The notes: generated from the letters alone by a model not told the origin. A stretch of 64,000 nt of DNA from Actinoplanes ianthinogenes (GCF_018324205.1 NZ_AP023356.1:9554501-9618500); one strand, 5' to 3'; counted from the stretch's first letter, positions 17,401-25,706 are shown. Numbers and translations are program-made.

Positions 17401-18699
17401 GCGTTCCCGGTCGATCGGGTGCTCGAAGCAGAGGGCGCCGTCGACGCCGTGGCCGTCGAAGTGCACCACGTCGTACGGAAATCCCTGATCTCCGTCGTGC
17501 AACGCCTGTTGCAGTGCCGCGTAGGTGGGCGGCTGGAGGATCGTGAGCCGGGCCAGCTCGCCGAGGTTCTCCACGGCCTCGACCAGCGGGCGGGCGGTGG
17601 CCCGGTGGTCGAGGTAGGCGATCGGGTTCTTCTCGGCGTCGGCCTCCGGGCGCGGGCTGACCAGCAGGATCCGGACCGGGAGGGCGGTCGGGCGGTCGGG
17701 CTGGCGCCGGCGATTCGGCAGGCGGCGGCGGACCCGGACCGGCTCACGACCCTGGAAGAGCCAGCCGCGGCCGTCGTACAGGAGTTCCCAGGGCAGCGAC
17801 AGCAGGTCGGTGGCGGCCTCGCGGGCGGCGGCCCGGTCCGTCTCGGGGGCGCCGCGGGGCAGGTCGCCGTAGACCATGACGGAGAACCGGCGGTCGGCGC
17901 CGTCGGCGGCCTGCTGCCAGGCGGTCAGCGCCTCCCAGGCCTCCTCGTCGGCGAGGGCCGCCGCGTGCAGGGCGCCGCCCCAGGCCGGGAGCTGCTTCTG
18001 GATGCCGTCGGCGCGGCGGCTGAAGACGCCGACCGGCCAGAGGTGGTACTCCTCCAGGTACCAGCGCAGGTCGGCGGCCTCGATCGGGCCGAGCGGGGCG
18101 AGGAAGGGGTAGGGCAGGCTCTCGACGGCGCGGGCGCCGGGGCCGGCCGGTTCGTAGATCAGGGTGGCGGTGGCGCGGATCCGGCGGTTGCCGTCGACGT
18201 CCTCGATCCGGGGGTCGGTGAGTTTGAGGATCAACTCCTCCACCGGTTTGGCCTCGGGGACGGCGAAGGGCTGGGGGTCGTCGGGGGCCTGGCGGCCGAG
18301 GGCGGCCAGCAGGGCCGGGAGGGCGGCGCCGAGGCCGTCCGGGCCGAGCTCGACCGGGACGGGGCGCTCCGGGAACCAGAGGTCGAGGGCGTCCGGGGTG
18401 ATGCCGGGCAGCAGCAGCGGGACGATCCGGAAGTCGTCGCCGGTGCGGGTGAGGGCGGTGGCGATCTCCCAGCGGACCTGCGGGGAGTTGACCGTGCTGG
18501 GGCTCAGGACGACCAGGACGTGTGCGGCGCCGGCGATGGCCGCGGCGATCTCCGGGGTGAGTTTGCTGCCGGCGCGTAGTTCGCGGGCACCGACCCACAC
18601 CGGTATCCGCAGGTCTTCCAGGCGCCGGCGGAGGTCGGCGGCGAACGCACGGTCCTCCGGCGCGTGCGAGATGAAGACCGCGCCCGTCGACGTCGTCAC
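14401..18699 (-). CDS. TIR-CHAT-NB-ARC-TPR protein, predicted immune/conflict effector
   Basis: 1432 residues from a GTG at 18699 (GTG at 18708 is an alternative). A TIR domain at about 5-135 starts VFISHAPEDRAFA and keeps the glutamate of the NADase site (Glu78 in VRWEIATAL). A CHAT caspase-like protease at about 270-555 has His417 in HFDGHG and Cys461 in FLEACQSA. An NB-ARC/STAND NTPase follows, with Walker A GIGGQGKTT (616-624), Walker B IVVVDNCE (694-701) and the sensor FVFTTRE. About 550 C-terminal residues form TPR-like repeats. By analogy with plant NLRs and bacterial STAND proteins, the repeats should sense a trigger, the NTPase oligomerise, and TIR and/or CHAT execute (NAD loss or proteolysis). 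It is a single gene with its own promoter region. The biological role is inferred. Confidence 0.88.
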   Translation of the reverse strand: MTTSTGAVFISHAPEDRAFAADLRRRLEDLRIPVWVGARELRAGSKLTPEIAAAIAGAAHVLVVLSPSTVNSPQVRWEIATALTRTGDDFRIVPLLLPGITPDALDLWFPERPVPVELGPDGLGAALPALLAALGRQAPDDPQPFAVPEAKPVEELILKLTDPRIEDVDGNRRIRATATLIYEPAGPGARAVESLPYPFLAPLGPIEAADLRWYLEEYHLWPVGVFSRRADGIQKQLPAWGGALHAAALADEEAWEALTAWQQAADGADRRFSVMVYGDLPRGAPETDRAAAREAATDLLSLPWELLYDGRGWLFQGREPVRVRRRLPNRRRQPDRPTALPVRILLVSPRPEADAEKNPIAYLDHRATARPLVEAVENLGELARLTILQPPTYAALQQALHDGDQGFPYDVVHFDGHGVDGALCFEHPIDRERRRLDLIDAAQLAGLVRRHRIPLVFLEACQSAAAERDPTASVAARLLDEGVTSVVAMSHSVLVETSRRFVQRFYAELARGARVGAAMLAGQQALYADRARGRVLGAGELLLQDWFVPVLYQEEQDPQLITKIPPAAVRRLEATRRRFSLGDLPDAPEHRFRGRSRELLALERLLHRQDWAVVRGIGGQGKTTLTIELARWLVRTGRFQRAAFVNLEHHRDARAVLDTLGRQLTGPRYTVAQYPDLEVAAQPVERALTDQATIVVVDNCESVLPDDADAPAKIFALFRGLLHADPRTRFVFTTREPLPDPFGRHGQVRELGALDRPDAVELVGEVMKQHGWTPPATDAGEAPQQITDLVEAVACHARALVLLAREVARSGVTATTADLRTLMARLDERHPGDRENSLYASVELALRRLSPRAREQVPAVAVCHGGVHLSVLEATTGLRLEAARELATELIEVGLAEDLDNGHLGLDPGLAPYLLGELTDERAADLRSRWADAMLALTARLRRWEFGADADRARELTVLEIPNLLGMLDALAGRRPAEEVVTAANEVLALLGDLGRPRATAHAIRVREQAKPELTGWSGARFQADASDASRLLDSGDLPAARAAAQHLVDRCLAAGPDAYPLAAHDTATAYLSLGQVLAEADDPEAALVAFAEAQRRAREIPGDEGLETTVLAEIGNSQLALGRLIDAGESFEEAIARFAQAGEVRAAAISRAQLGSVRQAQLRYAEALHAKQQARDTFQTLGEPLMVAGFWHQIGDVHAQAGQPDAAEHAFRESLAIRVREDDRKGQAGCLLELGNVYALMGRFEEAVAFGRQAADLFVTMNDLASEGRARGNVALMLLELDRHDEARREIRRSLDCLAPYGAAVEPWLVWSMLERLERAAGRTEAAVAARKRAMDLYTAYREAGGMTKSPLGPSVMFFVGQVTRHGRERALKVLDDPAAPDGPPWTVFRRQMRAVLGDDAAQVAAGEDDLDCLDAVELRMFGRWLAGDLE

Positions 18700-18890
18700 C
18701 GATCCCACTGTGCCGGGCCGCGCCGATGCCCGCTTCCGCCACACGGCCGACCCGTTCCGGGTGCCCCGGGCGCCGGCAACCGAACGGCGACCCGAGGGCC
18801 ACCGGACTGCGATCACCGGAGCCGGGCGGGGGACGAAGAGAACGGTGAACCTGGCGGCAAGCCAGGCGCCGCTCTTCGAAAGGGTCTTCC
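18700..18890. promoter_or_regulatory. Divergent promoter region, TIR-CHAT gene / CAP gene
   Basis: 191 bases separate the two divergent starts. GAAAGGG at 18878-18884 is the ribosome site for the TTG start at 18891, which decides that start. No clear operator was found, and the GC-rich sequence shows no recognisable -10/-35 pair. Confidence 0.4.
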
Positions 18891-19385
18891 TTGCGCTCTC
18901 TCCTCCGCAGCTTCGCCCTGGCCGCCTTCATCGTCCCGGCCGCGGCCGGCATCATGATGACCGCGTCCCCGGCCGAGGCCGCGCCGGTGAAGGTCAAGGC
19001 CGCCGAGCAGACCCTGCAGGCCGACATCATCCGGCTCACCAACGTGCAGCGCACCGCGCACGGCTGTGCCGCGCTGACCGAGAACGCCCAGCTGACCGTC
19101 GCGGCGCGTGGTCACTCCGCGTGGATGGGCCAGACCGGCCAGTTCTCGCACACCGGCCGCTCCGGCTCCGACTTCGTGGTCCGCTCGAAGGCGGCCGGTT
19201 ACGCCCGCCCGTCCGCGGAGAACATCGCCTGGGGTTACCGCAGCGCGGACGAGGTCGTCGGCGCGTGGATGCGCAGCCCGGGCCACCGCGCCAACATCCT
19301 CAACTGCAAGTCGAAGACGGTCGGCGTCGGCGCGGTCTACTCGGCCAACGGCGCGCCCTACTACACCCAGGACTTCGGCTACTGA
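18891..19385 (+). CDS. Secreted CAP (SCP/PR-1-like) domain protein
   Basis: 164 residues from a TTG start 6 bases after GAAAGGG. A signal peptide (MRSLLRSFALAAFIVPAAAG) ends around the AEAA region. The CAP fold is clear: LTNVQRTAHGCAAL, the GHSAWMGQTGQFSHTG histidine, SAENIAWGY with the family Glu, and SPGHRANILNC with the second His. Two cysteines (GCAAL, LNCKS) can form a disulphide. CAP proteins are extracellular and bind lipids or peptides; bacterial members are mostly uncharacterised. It sits between two NTPase-type systems but has its own promoter and terminator. Confidence 0.9.
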   Translation: MRSLLRSFALAAFIVPAAAGIMMTASPAEAAPVKVKAAEQTLQADIIRLTNVQRTAHGCAALTENAQLTVAARGHSAWMGQTGQFSHTGRSGSDFVVRSKAAGYARPSAENIAWGYRSADEVVGAWMRSPGHRANILNCKSKTVGVGAVYSANGAPYYTQDFGY

Positions 19386-19395
19386 TCGTGATTCC

Positions 19396-19427
19396 GGCCC
19401 CGCCGCTCCCCCCGGAGCGGCGGGGCC
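19396..19427. terminator. 14-bp stem, 4-base loop hairpin
   Basis: GGCCCCGCCGCTCC at 19396-19409 pairs perfectly with 19414-19427 across CCCC. It follows the CAP stop and also lies beyond the lipoprotein stop on the other strand, so it probably ends both units, including the 19461-25603 operon. Confidence 0.8.
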
Positions 19428-19460
19428 ATTTGCCGTTCCGGGGAGTCCGCGCCTCCCGTG

Positions 19461-20222
19461 TCAGGCGAAGATCGTGCCGAGCTGGGCGAAGGTGAACAGG
19501 TGGTCCTCGATCGTCTGCTCGGCCGGGGGTGCGGTGATCGTGACCGGCAGGCCGTAGTCGGAGTAGGTCAGCACCGTCGCGGGCTCCACCGCGTCCGCGT
19601 CCGTGCTGATCCGGCTGAACCGGCCGGCGACGTCCAGCTCCGCGGTGCAGACCGGATCCGTCGCCGCCCGCGCGCCGGCCTTCACCGTGCCCTGGAACAT
19701 CCGGTCGGCGGTCCGCGCCGGTCCGCTCATCCCAGATGCGGCCCGGGCCGGCGTCCACGGGAAGTCGGTGCCGAACGCGAGGACCGTACCGGACGGCTCC
19801 GGCGCCACCTGGTGCACCCATTTGCCGAGGTCATCGGCGTACTGCCCGGCGTAGACGCTGAACCGGGGCTCCGCGGTCAGCTTCACGTAGAGGTCGTTGC
19901 CGATCCGGCGGACCACATAAGCGTCCCCGATCAGTTCCCAGTCGCCGGTGGCCGGGTCGACCGTCCCGGACGCCTTCTCCTCGGACCTCTCCCCCTTCCC
20001 GAAGATCACCGTGAATCGCGCGCTCTCGGTCCCCAGCCGGCTCGCCGCCTGCGCGAGCGCCGCCGCCGGGTCGGCCGGGAGCGCCGAGCTCGCCATCGGA
20101 GCAGGCTGTCCCGTCCCGCCCGGAGTCGCCGCATCCGAGGTGCAGCCGGCCAGCGTCAGCACGCCGGCCAGCAGCACGGTCCCCGCCGTGAACCGCCGCA
20201 GTTGATCATGCACGGCGGCCAC
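19461..20222 (-). CDS. Secreted lipoprotein, LppX/LprG-like
   Basis: 253 residues from a GTG. The hydrophobic signal helix ends in the lipobox LTLAGC, so Cys27 should be lipidated. The mature part follows the pattern of LppX_LprAFG proteins: FTVIFGKG, GTVDPATGDWELIGDAYVVR and late YSDYGLPVTITAPP strands, a curved beta-sheet that carries lipids in mycobacteria. It starts 30 bases after the Trypco1 gene stop on the same strand, so it is probably the last gene of the protease-STAND operon, placing one component on the cell surface. Confidence 0.75.
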   Translation of the reverse strand: MAAVHDQLRRFTAGTVLLAGVLTLAGCTSDAATPGGTGQPAPMASSALPADPAAALAQAASRLGTESARFTVIFGKGERSEEKASGTVDPATGDWELIGDAYVVRRIGNDLYVKLTAEPRFSVYAGQYADDLGKWVHQVAPEPSGTVLAFGTDFPWTPARAASGMSGPARTADRMFQGTVKAGARAATDPVCTAELDVAGRFSRISTDADAVEPATVLTYSDYGLPVTITAPPAEQTIEDHLFTFAQLGTIFA

Positions 20223-20252
20223 TATAGAAGACTCAGCCGAACGTCGCCGTGG

Positions 20253-20597
20253 TCAGTCGTTCCCGAACCGGGCCGCCAGGCTGGAGCTGATCCACTCCAG
20301 GTGAACGGTGAAGTTCGCCTCGCTGGTGGCCTTGGCCACCACCACCCCCGCGTCGACCGTGACCTTGACGCCGAATTCGACCGCGATCCGGTCCGGCGGG
20401 TCCGGCATGCCGAGCATGCTGTCGCGGATCGCCGCGGCGGCCGGGCGGACCCGGTCGATCGCCTTGTGCAGGGTGTCCGAGGCATTGGAGATCATCTCGG
20501 CGGTGCGGCCTGCGTTCTCCAGGCTGCCCGGCTCGTCCGGCACTTCGACCAGCACCGTGCCGCCATCGTCCAGGGACATCTTCACGACCTGTGTCAT
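20253..20597 (-). CDS. Trypsin-co-occurring domain (Trypco1, CU044_2847-like) protein
   Basis: 114 residues from the ATG at 20595-20597. The sequence has the Trypco1 pattern: an early SLDDGGTVLVEVPDEP strand pair, a helix with AIDRVRPAAAAIRD, then PPDRIAVEFGVKVTVDAG and a closing ANFTVHLEW. This small domain is known for co-occurring with trypsin-like peptidases in predicted conflict systems. That matches here exactly: it lies 31 bases downstream of the trypsin-STAND-WD40 gene on the same strand. It likely serves as a partner, substrate or adaptor of that protease; the precise role is unknown. Confidence 0.85.
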   Translation of the reverse strand: MTQVVKMSLDDGGTVLVEVPDEPGSLENAGRTAEMISNASDTLHKAIDRVRPAAAAIRDSMLGMPDPPDRIAVEFGVKVTVDAGVVVAKATSEANFTVHLEWISSSLAARFGND

Positions 20598-20628
20598 GCC
20601 GCGGATTCTATCGACGTTGATCAACCGA

Positions 20629-23600
20629 TCAGGCGCAGGGCGGGTCGGCCGGGGCGTTCTCCCGGCGGATCAGGTCCTGTTCCTCGCCGGTGAAGGGCCG
20701 GGCGCTGAGCCGGCACAACCGCTGGAACCACTGGTCCGGGTCGAGCGGGATGACCCGGCTGCCGGCCGGCCCGCGGGAGACGAGCTGGTCGCCGATCAGA
20801 CGCCAGGTCGCGCCGAGACCGGGCGCGCTGATCCGGGCCAGCGACAGTCCCGGATCCACGTCCCACACCTCGACCTCGCCGGTGATGCCGCCGAGAACGA
20901 GGTGCCCTTGCGGGGTGAATCCCACGATCGCGTTCTGGTTCCCGCTGGTCACCGGCCGGCGCCGGGGTGGCGCCGGATCCAGCTCCCACACCGCCGTCTC
21001 GGTGATGCCGGCGACGGCGAGCCGATTGCCGGTCCGGTCGAACGCCACGGCGTCACCGTTGCGGAACGCGCCGGCGTCCAGCCCGAACAGCATCCGGCGT
21101 TCGGTCAGGCTCCAGAACAGGACCGCGCCGCCGGGGTGCACCACGACGACCTGGTCGGGATGGCCCGGCCGGACCGGCCCGAGCATGTCCATCCCGGCGT
21201 TGAGCCGCTCCTGGAGGCTGCCCGTGCTCAGCGGCAGCGGGTCGGCCACCTGCCGCCCGGTTCCGGTGTCCCACCAGCTGAGCAGTCCGCGGTGCAGGAC
21301 CGCGAGCCGATCCGGCCCGGTCAGGGTGACCGTGGTGTAAAGATCGTCGACGGCCGCCGGGGAGAGGGCGCCGAAGTCGGGCTCCGGCAGCGGCGACCGC
21401 CAGCGCAGGTCCAGCGACGGCAGGGTGTAGGCGGCGACCGCGTCCGGCTCGGCGATCAGCAGCGTCCGGCTGTCCGCGGTGATCACGAACCCGGCGCCCC
21501 AGGTTCCGAAGCCGCTTCCCGGTGGGCGCCCGGTGGCCGTCGCGAGGGACCGCCCGGTCGCCGCGTCGGTGACCTCGATCCGTCCGCTGTCGCGCACGAT
21601 GACCTGGGTCGTCCCGTCAGCGGCCAGCGCGCGGCCGAACTGGTCCTCGACGGACATCCGCTGCTCGACGGCGGGCGTCAGCCGGTTGCGGTACAGGGTG
21701 GTCTGCCGCGCGCTGAGCATCACCGGCGTTCCGTCCGGCCCGGGCGCCACGACCCGCGACACCGCCTCGTCGAACAGATCGGCATCGTCGGCGGGCGGCA
21801 CCTGGTCGCGGTACAGGCGCCCGGTGCGCAGGTCGGTGATCGAGACGGTGACTCCCGCGGCGCGCTCGCCGGTGCTCGCGGTGAGGATCACGCTGCCCTG
21901 GTTCGCGTCGGTCTCCGCGGAGTTGCACGATGCGAGACGGATCGTGCGGCGGGCCGCGCCGGACACCGTGTCCCGGACGTGCAGCGTTTCGCCGTCGCAG
22001 TCCAGCAGGACGGCACCGTTCAGGGCCGGGGTGAGGTCGGCGCCCGCGGCGCGCCGCCGGACCCGGCCGGTGCTCAGATCGTGCACCTGCGCGCCTCGCG
22101 ATCCGGTCACCACCACCGTCCCGGCGACGGGCGTGAAGAACACCCGGAAGCTGGAGTCGGCGAACAGCGGGACCGCCGAGGGCACCCGCGCTCCGTCGGC
22201 CACCTGCCAGACCCGCAGGTCGGGCTCGTGCCGGGCGCGGTCGGCCACGCCCGCGGCGACCGTGTTCGGTGTCCGGAACACCAGCAGCCGGGCGCCGTCG
22301 GCGGAGAACGCGAGGTTGCCGACGGCCAGGGGTACCGGCAGGTCGGCGCCCGGGGAGGCGGCCAGCGTCCGTGGATGCCCGGGGTCGGCGACCGTCCAGA
22401 CCGTGACCGCTCCGTCGGCACCGGCCCCGGCGACGTACCGGCCGGTCGGGTCGACCCGGAAGGTGTCGTCGCGGCGGGCGCCGGGCAGGTCGAACCGTTG
22501 CGGGTGGTCGCCGCTGAGCCCGATCCACCCGACCGGCCCGTCGTCGGTGGTGATCAGGGCGACCCGGCCGTCGTCGCTGCTCTGGATCGTCTCGGCGGTC
22601 CCGGTCCAGAGCTGTTCGAAGATCCGGTCGACCGAGGCGAGCATCGCGTACTGGGTGAGCAACGCGCCGTATGCCTCCGCCGTGCCACTGGTCTTCCAGG
22701 CCGCCTCGGCGAACTGGAGAGACCGGGCCGGATCGGTGCTCTGGTACTGGGTGGCGTGCGCGGCGAGCTGCCGGGACGCGGTGACGCGCAGCTGGGCGGC
22801 CACCTCCGCGCTGCGCCGCACGGCGAGCACCGCGAGCAGGGCGGCGAGGATCGCGAGGATCGACACGACCGCTACGGTCGTCCGCAGCAACCGCAACCGG
22901 CGGCGTTCGCGCCCACCGCTGACCTTGATGAAGGCGAGGTCGGCCGCGCCGATCTGGGCGGGCCGCTCGGCGGTCCACCGATCGGCGGCGGCGAGCGCCG
23001 CACCGCGCAGCAGCGCGCCGGGATCCTGCTCGGCGTCGGCCCAGCGCCTCCGGTCGGTGCGCAGCTGGTCGTGCCAGGCCAGGAAGTCGCGGTCCTCGTC
23101 GAGCCAGCCCCGCAACGTCGGCCAGCTCTCCAGCAGCGCCTGATGGGCGGGCTCCGCGTACTCCGAGTGGATCACCACGAGCCGGCGGGCGGCGAGTTCC
23201 TCGACGACCGCCCGCGTCGGGGCGTCCAGGCCGGACAGTTCGAGCGGCCGGCGGCGGAAACCGGTGCCGTCCTCGGCCGGGCGCGCCATCGCGGTCAGCA
23301 CGCCACGGACCCGGTCACGGTCCGGCGTCGCCAGCCGGTCGAGGACCTCGTCCGCATAGGTCGCCAGGGCGCCCGACACACCTCCGAGCCTGTGGTACGC
23401 CTCGATCGTGACAGTGTTGGCCCGGCACCCCTGCCAGAGCAGGTCGAGGGTGAACTCGACCAGCGGGAGGCGCCCGGGTTCGGTGCCGGCGTCGGCCAGG
23501 ATCCGATCCACCAGTCCCGGCTCGAAGGCGACCCCGCCCGCGGTGATCGCGGCGTGCAGGTCGGCCACGCCCATCGGCGGGACCATCGGGGTGGCCGCCG

Positions 23601-24822
23601 CCCGCACGGCGGCCGCACTCTCCGCGGTCAGCATGCCCTCCAGCGCCCCGGCCCGCAGCGTGACCACCGCCATGAGCCGGGCCGTCCCGTCGGCACGGGG
23701 CTTCGGGCCGGCCACCCGCACCAGGTGGTCGAGCAACGCGATGACCTGGCGGGCGACCTCGGGTTCGGCTTCTTCGAGCTGATCGACGAAGAGCAGCACG
23801 CCGGTGTCGCCGGCGTGCTCGTCGAGCTGCCCGGCGAGTTCCCGCAGGGTGTGCTCGGACTCGGTGGCCAGCCGGGCCGCGGGCTCGTTCGCCTCCGGTC
23901 CCAGCACGGCGGTGACCAGCCGGGCCACCAGGGACCAGGCGTCCTCACCCGGACGCAACCGGGCCCGGCCCACCGAGGGGCGGCCGGCGGCCGGGCGGTC
24001 CGGGCCGAGGCGGCCCATGCGGCGCAGCAGCGGGATCAGGCCGGCCTGGACCAGCGACGACTTGCCGCTCCCGGACGGGCCGAGCACGATCAGCAGCCGC
24101 CGGTCGAGCAGCTGCCGGGCGAGTTCGGCGGTCAGCTCCTCGCGCCCGCGGAACCACTCGGCGTGCCGCTCCTCGAACGGCTCCAGGCCGCGATAGGGCG
24201 AGACCTCCGCCGGGTCGCGGGCGCTCAGCTGCGGGAAGTGCTCGAACAGGGTGTTGACCGGTATCGCGTTGCAGGTGGTCTCGCCGGTGTAGCGAGAGAC
24301 CACCATGCCGACCACGGCATCCGACTCCGGGCTGTAGACCGGGGAGCCGCTGAAACCTCCGGCGATGCGCGGGTCGCTGGCGTCGGTCTGGATCTGGAGG
24401 AGCCCGGAGGAGCGTTCGTGGCGCATCTTGCCGCCGACCGCGTCACCGATCCCCTCGGGACGCCGGCCGGCGTACCCGAAGATCCGCACCTCCTCGCCCC
24501 AGGTGGTCTCGACGAGGTGCAGCCGGGCCGCCACCAGGTCCGGCGGGGGTGGTTCGAGGAGCCGCAGCAGCGCGGTGTCACCACGGCCGGGTCCGTCCTC
24601 GGCAACGGTGGCGACGATCTGCGCCCGGGTCGCCCAGTCCTTCGGCCGGCGCGGGAAGTCGACCGCGACGGTGCCGGCGGGTCCGGGTGGGGTTTCGGCT
24701 TCCGGGAGCACGTGGAAGCAGGTGAGCAGCAGGTTCGGTGCGACCAGGAAGCCGGTCCCGGCGATGTTGCCGTCGGCGTCCCGGATGCGTGCGACCGCCA
24801 CCGGTTCCCTGTTGCCCGTCAC
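20629..24822 (-). CDS. Trypsin-like protease fused to STAND NTPase, membrane helix and WD40-type propeller
   Basis: 1397 residues. GTG at 24822 is chosen because GGAGG lies 6 bases upstream. A trypsin-like domain (about 5-200) has the full triad: His37 in TCFHVLP, Asp82 in GRGDTALL and Ser158 in GGFSGSP. An nSTAND NTPase (about 208-600) has SPYRGLEPFEERHAEWFRGRE, Walker A GPSGSGKSS (248-256) and Walker B LLFVDQLEEAE. A single membrane helix lies at about 647-668, followed by roughly 700 residues of WD40-like blades. The propeller should sense, the NTPase gate, and the protease act. The helix predicts protease and propeller on opposite membrane sides or a membrane-tethered complex. Operon partners are a metallopeptidase, Trypco1 and a lipoprotein. 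Confidence 0.88.
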   Translation of the reverse strand: MTGNREPVAVARIRDADGNIAGTGFLVAPNLLLTCFHVLPEAETPPGPAGTVAVDFPRRPKDWATRAQIVATVAEDGPGRGDTALLRLLEPPPPDLVAARLHLVETTWGEEVRIFGYAGRRPEGIGDAVGGKMRHERSSGLLQIQTDASDPRIAGGFSGSPVYSPESDAVVGMVVSRYTGETTCNAIPVNTLFEHFPQLSARDPAEVSPYRGLEPFEERHAEWFRGREELTAELARQLLDRRLLIVLGPSGSGKSSLVQAGLIPLLRRMGRLGPDRPAAGRPSVGRARLRPGEDAWSLVARLVTAVLGPEANEPAARLATESEHTLRELAGQLDEHAGDTGVLLFVDQLEEAEPEVARQVIALLDHLVRVAGPKPRADGTARLMAVVTLRAGALEGMLTAESAAAVRAAATPMVPPMGVADLHAAITAGGVAFEPGLVDRILADAGTEPGRLPLVEFTLDLLWQGCRANTVTIEAYHRLGGVSGALATYADEVLDRLATPDRDRVRGVLTAMARPAEDGTGFRRRPLELSGLDAPTRAVVEELAARRLVVIHSEYAEPAHQALLESWPTLRGWLDEDRDFLAWHDQLRTDRRRWADAEQDPGALLRGAALAAADRWTAERPAQIGAADLAFIKVSGGRERRRLRLLRTTVAVVSILAILAALLAVLAVRRSAEVAAQLRVTASRQLAAHATQYQSTDPARSLQFAEAAWKTSGTAEAYGALLTQYAMLASVDRIFEQLWTGTAETIQSSDDGRVALITTDDGPVGWIGLSGDHPQRFDLPGARRDDTFRVDPTGRYVAGAGADGAVTVWTVADPGHPRTLAASPGADLPVPLAVGNLAFSADGARLLVFRTPNTVAAGVADRARHEPDLRVWQVADGARVPSAVPLFADSSFRVFFTPVAGTVVVTGSRGAQVHDLSTGRVRRRAAGADLTPALNGAVLLDCDGETLHVRDTVSGAARRTIRLASCNSAETDANQGSVILTASTGERAAGVTVSITDLRTGRLYRDQVPPADDADLFDEAVSRVVAPGPDGTPVMLSARQTTLYRNRLTPAVEQRMSVEDQFGRALAADGTTQVIVRDSGRIEVTDAATGRSLATATGRPPGSGFGTWGAGFVITADSRTLLIAEPDAVAAYTLPSLDLRWRSPLPEPDFGALSPAAVDDLYTTVTLTGPDRLAVLHRGLLSWWDTGTGRQVADPLPLSTGSLQERLNAGMDMLGPVRPGHPDQVVVVHPGGAVLFWSLTERRMLFGLDAGAFRNGDAVAFDRTGNRLAVAGITETAVWELDPAPPRRRPVTSGNQNAIVGFTPQGHLVLGGITGEVEVWDVDPGLSLARISAPGLGATWRLIGDQLVSRGPAGSRVIPLDPDQWFQRLCRLSARPFTGEEQDLIRRENAPADPPCA

Positions 24823-24886
24823 CCTCACCCTCCCCGGATGGACGGGAACCAATCTATGGGCTGGACGCCGTTGCGGAACAGCCGCC

Positions 24887-25603
24887 TCACGCCTGGGCGA
24901 GATAGCGCAGGCCACGCTTGAGGAAGGTCCGGGGATTGGTGTCCAGGTAGCGGGCCCACGGCGGATGCGGCTCACCGCGCAGCCAGGCGTAGCGGGCCAG
25001 GGCGTAGCCGTACATCGGCTCGGTCAGGTAGCCCAGGCGGGAGGTGCGGTAACTGGTCGAGGTGCGCGAGTACTCGAAGGCCGCGTTGGCGGTGAAGATG
25101 CCCAGGCCGAAGAAGACGGTGAGCAGGTCGGTGAGCGGCTCGTGGTCCTCGCGGCCGGCGGAGATCCGGCCGTCGGCGAGCAGCAGCACGTGCCCGAGCT
25201 CGTGGCCGATGGTCGCGACCAGGGCCATCGGCGCCGCGGCCTGGTCGTCACGGATCCCGATGACGGACCGGCCGTCGCGGACCCGGTGGTGTCCGGCCGC
25301 GCCCCGCGACCGCCAGTTCATCGGCACGTGCGCGGACAGTCCCGGCTCCTGGTCGCCGGCGTAGTGCTCCAGCTCGATCCGGGCCGGGTCGATGCCCATG
25401 TGTGCGCACAGCCGGCTCAGCACGGAGCGGATGTCGGCCCGGTCCGCGCGGTACGAACCCGGGAAGAATCCGTCGGTCGGCAGCACCACGGTCCCCCGCA
25501 ACCGGCCGGTCCCGAACTCGGCGACCAGCCAGTCCAGCTGCGTCTCGATCCACTCCTGCTCGACCTGTCGTACCGGGCACTCGGCCCGCCCCCACCACGG
25601 CAT
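24887..25603 (-). CDS. HExxH zinc metallopeptidase-like protein of the STAND operon
   Basis: 238 residues from the ATG at 25601-25603 (a GTG at 25621 would add six). The active-site helix ATIGHELGHVLLL places His134, Glu135 and His138 for zinc binding and catalysis. EDHEPLTDLLTVFFG downstream supplies an acidic third ligand of the gluzincin kind. There is no signal peptide or membrane segment, so it is predicted cytoplasmic. It is the first gene of the minus-strand operon, 64 bases upstream of the trypsin-STAND gene. Two proteases of different mechanism in one operon suggest a proteolytic cascade, which is inference. Confidence 0.8.
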   Translation of the reverse strand: MPWWGRAECPVRQVEQEWIETQLDWLVAEFGTGRLRGTVVLPTDGFFPGSYRADRADIRSVLSRLCAHMGIDPARIELEHYAGDQEPGLSAHVPMNWRSRGAAGHHRVRDGRSVIGIRDDQAAAPMALVATIGHELGHVLLLADGRISAGREDHEPLTDLLTVFFGLGIFTANAAFEYSRTSTSYRTSRLGYLTEPMYGYALARYAWLRGEPHPPWARYLDTNPRTFLKRGLRYLAQA

Positions 25604-25706
25604 GCCCCGAGTGTGCGCCACGGCCGCCGATGTGACGCAGCCGTCCCGCCAGAACTCCTCCTTTGGCTATAGACTTTGCATGGTTAACCGCGCCCCTGGA
25701 GGAGCG

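Noticed and set aside
14599..18579. A 1326-codon plus-strand frame opposite the TIR-CHAT gene
   Set aside because: Same reasoning: compositionally an antisense shadow, with no domains and no ribosome site, against an unambiguous multi-domain minus-strand gene.
20308..24921. A 1537-codon plus-strand open frame opposite the trypsin-STAND gene
   Set aside because: It mirrors the minus-strand gene. The product is an Arg/Gly/Pro/Gln-rich low-complexity sequence with no motif, the usual antisense shadow in high-GC DNA, while the minus-strand frame has a complete triad, Walker motifs and propeller blades.
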